A stretch of DNA of 64,000 nt from Calamus simplicifolius (taxonomy: Eukaryota > Streptophyta > Magnoliopsida > Arecales > Arecaceae). Where the stretch lies: positions 439,700-503,699 of the forward strand of contig UESW01001504.1 in assembly GCA_900491605.1 (NCBI GenBank), given 5' to 3'. A model generated the notes under the pieces. That model worked only from the letters and a program-made list of their open reading frames with translations, was not told the origin of the DNA and did no database searches. Shown piece by piece: positions 56,531-64,000 of the stretch. How positions within the stretch are numbered: position 1 is the stretch's first letter; each line of letters begins with the position of its first letter. A program made the translations under genes and the position numbers.

Positions 56531-58400
56531 ATCACGCCCCGAGCCGATGCCCAGTTTGGAAGATCGCAACTTAGCTACATTCCCTTAGAGTAGAACCTTA
56601 AGAGGATGCAAGGCCTATTTATTCTTAACCTCCACATACTCAATTATAACATCGAATGAAATAGCAATCCATTATCATCAAATGCATAAAAGTGTTACGA
56701 AGCTAAAGGTCATATAACCCATCATGTCATACTATGTTATGTCCCCTTCTTCACCAATCCCAAAGTCTGACTCAGCATCCACATCCGTAATATCTGAAAA
56801 AGATAATGGGTTATGAGCTAACAACCCCATATAAGTATGAATATGCATATACAATAAAAATATTTAAATAATATTAGACAAAATATTTGATCAAAATAAA
56901 TCATGATGCAAATAACACGCTATAAAACCATGGGTCAAAATATAAATGAAATCTTTTATCATCTTTCAACTTTTCATGGCATTAGACTACACCACTTTGA
57001 TGTCATATTAGAAAACACCATAATAGTAATATCAACGAATCAACCTTATTGGTATACCACTACTTCCGACAGGTATACACTCCACATGCTAGCGAATCAA
57101 TCATACCAGTATCAAAGGCACACTAAAGATACACAGTTACCCTCCTTAGCTAATATTTCATGTTTAACAACCTAACTTAGTAATCTTCTCACATTCTAGT
57201 TAGTTCCCACACTAGTGCCACGTGTCAAACTAGTCACTAGTCAACCAGACTAATTCTACATCGGGCTTAAACCAACCCTAGGCCCTGCCTCCGATGCCAC
57301 ATGTCTAAGCAAACTCACCAAAGCTAGCTCGAATTAGTATCATGTATCAACAGCTAAGCTATGCTAGGTATTATAAACCAAGTCAGAAAATCACCCCATT
57401 GGTTCTCCATTAGGCTTAAATCAACCATTGGCTCTACCCCAATTCTACCTCACCTTTCACTGATTACACATGCTATGCTCCCCCCACATCACCACTTTAT
57501 TATGATATGCAAATCAACTTTCAAATCCACCACAAGATCAACATCATAAATCATACTAATATAATATGCCGTAAATATACATGATCTCCATATGATATAT
57601 ATCACAATTGAAAAACAGATCATATACGTGCATAATCAAAGCATGCGGATAAAACTATGCATGCAAAATATGGTGTATGCTATTAAAAAATGTGTAAAAT
57701 AATGCATGCCATATAAGAGTAGGATAAGATTCCTATCTTTAATCGCTAATCCTCAATATACACCAAGATTCTCCATCGAACTTAATCAATAACTAATGAG
57801 ATCACCTATAAATGTCACCATAATCCCTCAATTTTATTAGTCATATATTGACTATTAAATCTTAACCTATCCTAGTATGATTAACTCAATTTAGGTTTAA
57901 GTCTAGGCCTATATGGGTTTAATTAGGGTCGAACTAGATTAATTTACCTCCAATCAAATGATCACCTAATCCATCTAATTGACTTTAATTGGATCTACAC
58001 TTGCTTAGTTAGATTTATTAAAGCTTAATTAGATGATTAGGTTTATTAATTAGAGTTTAATTATATTAATTAAATATCATATCGCATGCAAAGTATGGAG
58101 GAATTCTAAGTTGGATTAGGATCATTATATTCCTTTTGCATATTTTGATTGTTTGCATAACCTCCTCAGAATTCTTAGGATCAGGTTTGAGCTGTGTCTA
58201 AAGTGAGAAGTAAGGGATAAAGAAAGATTCCAGAGCTTTCGTTAAAGAGAGATGTATCTAATTAAGGATAAATCAGATCTTCTATTACCAGTGTCACTTG
58301 TATAAAATAATTGAACTAGAAACAAACATGATAGCCGACACTTAAAATTATGTTTAGATTTCATCATTTTAGATAATTTACCTTCAGAAGGTACGTTCTC
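56531..58400 (-). repeat. possible old gypsy LTR (minus orientation)
   Basis: On minus the region ends GGGCATCGGCTCGGGGCGTGATA and contains GTTAGCTCATAACCCATTATC, phrases I associate with long LTRs of Del-type chromoviruses in monocots. No second LTR, PBS or coding region could be tied to it, so the call is tentative. Confidence 0.35.
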
Positions 58401-58431
58401 AAAGTTTACTTACATTCCCAACATTTCAAAC

Positions 58432-58741
58432 TGTTGCGAAAATCAGATTCAAAAACAAATCAAACAATAAACAAACAAAGGAATTTACGTGGTTCGATCA
58501 TGGTGATCTACATCCACGGGCAAGGCAAACAAAATTCCATTATCAAAGAAGGAGGAGGTCTCCAAACCCTTTACAAAACCCTTACAGAAGTTTTCACACG
58601 TATATCTATATATACACCCCAAAAATATACTTCCATAAAATAAACCCTAGCGGACCGGTTTGGTCCGGGCCCAACAAGAATATCGGGTCGGGTCAAAAAA
58701 AAAACCGGGCCCAATATATAAAATTTAAGACATATTTAACA
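58432..58741 (-). repeat. Tork-like 3' LTR
   Basis: On minus it starts TGTTAAATATG and ends TTTTCGCAACA. A TATA-like GGTGTATATATAGATATACG lies near 58600-58620. The PPT CCAAGGTGGAGATT precedes it on minus (58742-58755). Confidence 0.85.
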
Positions 58742-58924
58742 AATCTCCACCTTGGCTTGAATTTAACAAACTAGAAGTCGAACATATTCTCCCAGCATCC
58801 CTAAGCCTACGTGAGCTAACTCGGTGTAGGAAACAAGGGATGCAGCGAAAAATATATCCACTTCAGGAAACACAAAAATAGAACTTTCATTCACCTCGCC
58901 ACCAAGCCCCAGAAGGAGCAAACC

Positions 58925-60300
58925 TCAAACAAGCATGCCAATCAAGTCCAAGCAATGCTTAAACTTGTTGGCGGGAACTATCTTGGTCAGCATATCAGCA
59001 GGATTGTCAGCAGTATCAACTTTCTTTACTGTAATATTTCTCTCAGTAAATGCCTCTCGAATAAAATGATACTTGATATCAATGTGCTTAGTCCTCTCAT
59101 GATATGCTTGATTTTTAATCAAGCAAATAGCACTCTGATTGTCACAAAAGACAACTAAATTGTCTTCCTGCTTGAGCCCAAGTTCTTGAACAAGATTTCG
59201 TAACCAAATAGCTTCTTTTACTGCTTCTGCTGCTGCCATATACTCTGCCTCTGTTGTAGACAAAGCAACTGTTGACTGTAAAGTTGATCTCCAACTTATA
59301 GCCGAGCCAGATAATGTGAAAAGATAGCCAGTCAAAGATCTTCTCTTATCAATATCCCCGGCATAATCAGAATCCACAAATCCCACAACAGAAGTACAGT
59401 TAGAACTATTTCTATCAAACATTAGGCCCAATTTTGTGGAGCCTCTAAGATACCTAAGTATCCATTTCACTGCCTGCCAATGGACCTTTCCAGGATGTGC
59501 CATATATCTGCTCACCACACTAACTGCCTGCGCAATGTCGGGACGAGTGCATACCATAGCGTACATCAAGCTACCAACTGCACTGGAGTATGGGACAGAA
59601 GACATTGCAGCCTCTTCGACCTCTGACTGAGGTGAATGTATAGCTGAGAGTCTAAAATGTGATGCTAAAGGTGTACTGACAGGCTTAGAGTTTTGCATCC
59701 CAAACTTCTCAAGTACCTTCTCAATATATCTCCTCTGTGAGAGATATAACTTACCTGCTTTTCTGTCTCTCTGAATCTCCATTCCTAAGATCTTATTTGC
59801 AGGACCAAGATCTTTCATTTCAAACTCCTTACTGAGACATTTCTTCAAGATCAACACATCTGTCATGTTCTTTGCAGCAATGAGCATGTCATCCACGTAA
59901 AAGAAGATAGACAAAGGATTTATCTGACACCTTCCTGAAGTACACACAACTATCATAGCTGCTCCTATGATAACCGCTCCGTGTCATAAAACTGTCGAAT
60001 CTTTTATACCACTGTCTTGGAGACTGCTTCAAACCATACAATGATTTCTTCAATCGACATACATGATCTTCCTTGCCTTCTACATAATAGCCCTCAGGCT
60101 GGGCCATATAAATAGTCTCCTCAAGCTCACCATGCAAAAAAGTTGTCTTCACATTGAGTTGTTCAAGCTCTAAGTCAAATTGAGCAACTATAGCCAGCAA
60201 CACATGAATAGAAGTGTGTTTCACAACAGGAGAGAACACTTCATCATAATCAATTCCCTCCCTCTGATTGTAGCCTTTAGCTACAAGTCTTGCCTTGCAT
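58925..60300 (-). CDS. Tork-like reverse transcriptase and RNase H
   Basis: The minus strand carries FSPVVKHTSIHVLLAIVAQF, LEQLNVKTTFLHGELEETIY and SLYGLKQSPRQWYKRFDSF. After a frame change near 59930 come FFYVDDMLIAAKN (catalytic YVDD), YSSAVGSLMYAMVCTRPDIA, FVDSDYAGDIDKRRSLTGYL, ALSTTEAEYMAAAEAVKEAI and NPADMLTKIVP, ending near 58925. The 343-codon C-terminal frame is open. A further frame change near 60280 separates RT from the upstream polyprotein. Confidence 0.92.
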
Positions 60301-62341
60301 CTACTAATTTCAACGCCTGGAATACCTTCCTTTTTCTTAAAGACCCATTTACACCCAATGGCTCTTTTCCTTTAGGCAATGGCACCAAGTCCCAAGTCTG
60401 GTTCTTGTGAAGTGATTCCAGTTCTTCAGCCATAGCAATAGTCCACTTTTCTGATTCCGAACAAGTAACAGCTTCAGTATAGGTAGATGGTTCCTGAATA
60501 CCCATATCTTCTGCTGTCATAAGGGCATAAGCCACCAGATCAGAAAACCCATATTTTTGAGGGGGTCGAATCTCCCTCCTTTCTTTGCCAGTAGCAATAG
60601 AGTATGGCTGCTCCACCTCATCTTGAGCTTCCTCATCTGAACTAGAATCAATAGTAACAATTTGCTCGCTCAAATCATTTTGAGAGCTCTTTTTTCGAAG
60701 CTCGACCTGAACCTCCACCTCATTTGTATCACTCTCATGTTTTCCTGCAGACTCATCAACAGCATTCCTTTGATCTAGCATAAACTTTTCATTAAAAGTA
60801 ACATCCCTACTAATAATGAATTTAGGTGAATTAGGTTCCATGCACCACAGACGATAACCCTTCACGCCATCAGCATAACCAACAAAGATACACTTCTTTG
60901 CTCTAGGTTCAAGTTTACCATCCTTAACATGATAGTAAGCAGGGCATCCAAAAACCTTTAGATTTGAATAATCACAAGGCTTACCTGACCACATCTCAAA
61001 AGGAGTCTTGCATTCAATTGCTGTTGAAGGAGAGCGATTAACCAGATAGCAAGATGTGTTAACTGCTTCAGCCCAAAAAGCCTTTTCCATGCCAGCATTA
61101 GAGAGCATGCATCTTGCCCTCTCCAATAGAGTTCTGTTCATCCTTTCTGCCACTCCATTTTGCTGTGGAGTGTACCTGACTGTACGGTGTCTAACGATAC
61201 CTGCATCTGCACAGAATTCATTAAAATCACCACCACAGAACTCAAGACCGTTATCGGTCCTCAGACGTTTGATCTTCTTCCCTGTCTGATTCTCAACAAG
61301 GGCTTTCCACTTCTTGAAGGTTTCAAACACTTCACTTTTTCTTTTCAGAAAATAAACCCAAACTTTTCTGGAATAATCGTCAATAAATGTCACAAAGTAA
61401 AGAGCACCACCCTTAGATGGAACCTGTGCCGGTCCCCATAAATCAGAATGTATGTAGTCGAGTGTACCCTTCGTTGAATGTGTGCCTGTACTAAAACTGA
61501 CCTTGCACTGCTTGCCAAGAACACAGTGCTCACAGAAATCTAGTGAGGTTGTCCGCTCACCACATAGTAAACCACGTTTACTCAAAACTGTCATGCCACG
61601 CTCACTCATATGGCCCAAACGCATATGCCACAATTTTGTTCTATCATCAGCAGAAACAGAATTTACTGTGCCAATCGAAGAACCCATAACTGTGCTACCC
61701 TGTAGATGATACAAGTGATTCACCTTGTTTCCTCTCATCACAACCAGATTGCCTTTGGTAACTTTTAGAGCTCCACCTCCACCTGAGTACATACACCCAA
61801 TGGAATCCAAACAGCTCAAAGAAATAAGGTTTCTCTTTAAGTCTGGTATGTGCCTAACTTCAGTCAAGGTTCTCACAACTCTGTCATGGCACTTAATCTG
61901 AACAGTACCAATTCCCACAATTTGGCATACTGCATCATTTCCCATAAAAACTGATTCACCATTCAATGGTTCATATGTGGTGAACCATTCCCTATTTGGG
62001 CACATGTGATATAATGCTCCTGTATCCATTATCCAAACATCGTTTGAAAGACTAACAACAGAGCATGTCGTGAGAACTCTGTCTGACACACTAGACTCAT
62101 CTTTCTCAGCAACATTCGCCGCATCTTGACGTTGACTACGTTGCTTATCCTTTCTCTTGAGCACAGGACAATCTGACTTGTAATGTCCTTTCTTGTGACA
62201 ATAGTAGCACTCAACGTTCGTCGTATCTCCAGGTGGCCTAGATTTTGAACGACCAACAGATTTCTTTCTAAAAAATTTATCCTTCTTCTTGGCCCTACCT
62301 CTCACGAAAACCATCTGCCTTGTCTCCACTAGTATTTTCAT
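60281..62341 (-). CDS. Tork-like zinc knuckle, protease, integrase and start of RT
   Basis: One long open frame (686 codons) contains the zinc knuckle CYYCHKKGHYKSDC, the protease active site VWIMDTGALYHMCP (DTG), the pre-integrase LWHMRLGHMSERGM and CEHCVLGKQCKV, and an integrase core with D in YIHSDLWGPAQ, D in RLRTDNGLEFCG and E in QQNGVAERMNRTL. A Glu-rich linker and the first RT motif (EKWTIAMAEELESLHKNQTW) follow. The ATG at its start is internal: gag leads into this frame through a shift near 62300. The integrase appears intact. Confidence 0.93.
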   Translation of the reverse strand: MKILVETRQMVFVRGRAKKKDKFFRKKSVGRSKSRPPGDTTNVECYYCHKKGHYKSDCPVLKRKDKQRSQRQDAANVAEKDESSVSDRVLTTCSVVSLSNDVWIMDTGALYHMCPNREWFTTYEPLNGESVFMGNDAVCQIVGIGTVQIKCHDRVVRTLTEVRHIPDLKRNLISLSCLDSIGCMYSGGGGALKVTKGNLVVMRGNKVNHLYHLQGSTVMGSSIGTVNSVSADDRTKLWHMRLGHMSERGMTVLSKRGLLCGERTTSLDFCEHCVLGKQCKVSFSTGTHSTKGTLDYIHSDLWGPAQVPSKGGALYFVTFIDDYSRKVWVYFLKRKSEVFETFKKWKALVENQTGKKIKRLRTDNGLEFCGGDFNEFCADAGIVRHRTVRYTPQQNGVAERMNRTLLERARCMLSNAGMEKAFWAEAVNTSCYLVNRSPSTAIECKTPFEMWSGKPCDYSNLKVFGCPAYYHVKDGKLEPRAKKCIFVGYADGVKGYRLWCMEPNSPKFIISRDVTFNEKFMLDQRNAVDESAGKHESDTNEVEVQVELRKKSSQNDLSEQIVTIDSSSDEEAQDEVEQPYSIATGKERREIRPPQKYGFSDLVAYALMTAEDMGIQEPSTYTEAVTCSESEKWTIAMAEELESLHKNQTWDLVPLPKGKEPLGVNGSLRKRKVFQALKLVDARQDL

Positions 62342-62900
62342 TCAATTTTGTTCTCAATTCTGCAGAATTCAAGGATGCTTTAACATCCTCTAATGTTATG
62401 GATTCACGTCCATAAAGCATCGAGTTCACAAAATTTTCGTATGAGGCAGGCAATGAGCATAACACAATCAAAGCTTGATCTTCATCCTCGAGTTTAATAT
62501 CTAGATTTTTCATATCCATAACAATCTTATTAAACTCATTCAAGTGTTCTTTAATAGGCGTACCTTCTCGCATCTTTAGGGTATAAAGACGCTGCTTCAA
62601 ATAAAGTCTCGATGTTAAAGATTTCTTCATGTAGAGACTTTCCAGTTTCTTCCAAAGACCGGCCGCTGTTTCCTCATCTGCGACTTCTCGCAAAACATTG
62701 TCTTCTAGAGACAACTGGATCGCACTATGCGCCTTCTCATCCATCTCTTCAATCTCAGCCGTGGTCATGTCATCTGTATAATTATTGTCCAGTGCCCTAA
62801 CAGAACCCTCTCGCTTCAATAAAGCCTTCATCTTTATTCTCCATAATCCGAAGTTGTTCTGTCCATCAAATGGTGCAATCTGAAACTTCAAAGATGACAT
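62295..62900 (-). CDS. Tork-like gag
   Basis: The start is ATG 62900 (MSSLKFQIAPFDGQNNFGLW). DUF4219/UBN2-type gag motifs follow: WRIKMKALLKREG, LWKKLESLYMKKSLTSRLYL, LKMREGTPIKEHLNEFNKIV, LIVLCSLPASYENFVNSMLY and LEDVKASLNSAELRTK. The frame ends at 62295 and overlaps the downstream frame, with a shift near 62300 just before the zinc knuckle. Confidence 0.92.
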   Translation of the reverse strand: MSSLKFQIAPFDGQNNFGLWRIKMKALLKREGSVRALDNNYTDDMTTAEIEEMDEKAHSAIQLSLEDNVLREVADEETAAGLWKKLESLYMKKSLTSRLYLKQRLYTLKMREGTPIKEHLNEFNKIVMDMKNLDIKLEDEDQALIVLCSLPASYENFVNSMLYGRESITLEDVKASLNSAELRTKLNENTSGDKADGFRER

Positions 62901-63188
62901 CCCAAAAATTTCAAAGAAAGAAACGATCTTTCTGTTTGGATTGAAGAAGAAGAAGAGATCCTAGGAACAGCTTCACGGACGGAACAGAGGAGGCTGAAAT
63001 CCGGTGCAAAAGCCCTAGCTTTTGGATGGTGAAGAAAACCCCTTTCTTCAGCAGGGACTCAATCGAGATCAACAGGAAATCGTGACTTTTGTGCAGAAAC
63101 GTGATGTGAAAATGGAGAACCAAAGCTTCTTCTGGAAGGAAAAGTCAAAAGAGGATCATAAAAAAAAGTTTCTTTTTATGATACCAAT

Positions 63189-64000
63189 TTTCGTTTCTTT
63201 CGACGCTTCTACTCCATCGTTTTGCCTCCTCCTTCTACGGCATCACCAATGGCAGTGAGAGATGAGAGGGAGACAAGAGAGGATGAGGCTCGCATTGCTT
63301 TCCGTGAGAGCTCTCACTCTCTCCCTATCTCTCTCCTGGGGTTCCGAAGCGGAGAACGCCCTCGTCTCCTCCACTTTTTTTTTTTTTTTTTCTCTCGATC
63401 TCACAAAGCCGGAACCCGAGCGTCTGGCTTCTCCTCACAAAGCCGCTCCACGCTGGATCCCTCTTAGCTTTCCGATTGATGCCCTTGGCGGCCGCGAGTT
63501 GGGGAGAAGCCAAACCCAGAAGACCGCCTCGTAGTCGCCGCCGCCTTCACGTCCTCCGCTTCTCCTCTTGTCCAGAAAATCTCAACACTCTTTTTTTTTC
63601 CGTAGAAATCGACTCCCTCAGACAAAGAGTCTGAATCAAAGATTCCTTCCGCTCTTTTAGATCAATACGACGGATATCTAAAAGGAAAAAGGATTTCGCG
63701 GCGTGGTTCGTGGTCAAATGGCATCCGGTGAAAGATCTGGGTCTCTCTCTATCCGGACGCGGTGGGATGTTCTCCTTGCTAACCGCACGCCCGATGCTCC
63801 AGAACCGCCCCTCGAAACGAATCAAACCAATTGATTTGGAGGCCAGGGGATAGCCGGTGCCAAAAGGAGAAGACCAAGGAGAATCCTCACCAGAATTCGA
63901 CGGGCCGTCGGAAGAAACAGAGTAGGCAACGAAGACAAAACGGAGAGGGGCAGTGGATCTGTACGGATAAAGCAAGGGGAAAGAAGGGAGCCGCTGCTTC
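63189..64000. other. unrecognised CT-rich sequence at the right edge
   Basis: This replaces the expected 5' LTR of the Tork-like element. It has CTCTCTC runs, a T-run at 63377-63393 and higher GC than its surroundings. A 142-codon open frame on minus (63975-63547) shows no motif I know. It could be promoter or 5' UTR sequence of a host gene, or part of another element. Confidence 0.45.

Larger units (their letters stand above)
58432..63188 (-). mobile_element. Tork-like Ty1/copia retrotransposon with one recognisable LTR
   Basis: On minus the element shows a PBS-like TTGGTATCA (63180-63188), leader, gag, protease, integrase, RT and RNase H, then a PPT and a 310-base LTR (58432-58741). gag and pol motifs fit the Tork/Tnt1-like lineage. 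No copy of the LTR is present upstream of the PBS, where 63189 onward is unrelated CT-rich sequence. A target duplication therefore cannot be tested. Confidence 0.85.

Noticed and set aside
57361..57549. Short frames in 53961-58430 as host genes
   Set aside because: All are short, lack motifs and sit in AT-rich, repeat-like DNA.
1..64000. tRNA, rRNA or organellar insertions
   Set aside because: I saw no tRNA-like A/B box pairs with cloverleaf potential and no rRNA or plastid gene sequence, though a covariance search was not possible.

Overview
The window is nuclear DNA of a flowering plant and consists almost entirely of nested transposable elements. The TE lineages point to a plant: CACTA/TNP2, SIRE-type and Tork-type Ty1/copia, Athila and Tat-type Ty3/gypsy with an antisense ORF, and plant LINE fragments. 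The GC-rich captured alpha/beta-hydrolase and the style of the LTRs suggest a monocot, but this is an inference and I cannot name the species. No intact host gene was found. The only host-derived coding sequences I recognise are two captured gene fragments carried inside DNA transposons.

Layout. 1-3467: an AT-rich degenerate repeat and two 3' fragments of plant LINEs on opposite strands. 3469-12605: a CACTA element (CACTA-1) with a TNP2 transposase gene, a Transposase_24-like second gene, subterminal GCGACGC repeats and a right TIR; its left TIR is missing at a single N. 12606-16152: the 3' part of a SIRE-like copia (copia A). 16153-16294: a second CACTA right end. 16295-17975: the 5' end of a minus-strand SIRE-like copia (copia B). 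17976-26046: a Tat-lineage gypsy (gypsy-1) with pol on + and a 3 kb antisense ORF on -, interrupted by a 1.2 kb hAT-like element that carries a dead alpha/beta-hydrolase. 26047-26121: a copia LTR scrap ending at a second single N. 26123-37528: the 3' end and 3' LTR of gypsy-2, split by a complete Athila element (27193-37180).

38292-51122 is a second CACTA-type element (CACTA-C) with a 3-bp target duplication. Its net length is about 2.1 kb. It carries a fragment of an ECA-type (P-type IIA) Ca2+-ATPase gene. A complete 10.7 kb SIRE-like copia (copia C, TSD GGGGC) is inserted into that fragment. 51126-58431 is low-coding sequence with a decayed gypsy gag and an LTR-like stretch. 58432-63188 is a Tork-like copia on the minus strand with only its 3' LTR recognisable. 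63189-64000 is unrecognised CT-rich sequence.

How the parts relate: the order of insertion can be read from interruptions and target duplications (Athila into the gypsy-2 LTR, hAT into the gypsy-1 spacer, copia C into CACTA-C). Most coding regions are broken by single-base indels, often in homopolymers or short repeats. Paired LTRs also differ mainly by such indels, so part of the damage may be consensus error rather than decay. The most interesting points are the two gene-capturing DNA transposons, the arrays of near-palindromic short repeats in the U3 of three SIRE-like LTRs (with a second copy of the array between pol and ORF2 in copia C), and a long hairpin upstream of the TNP2 gene.
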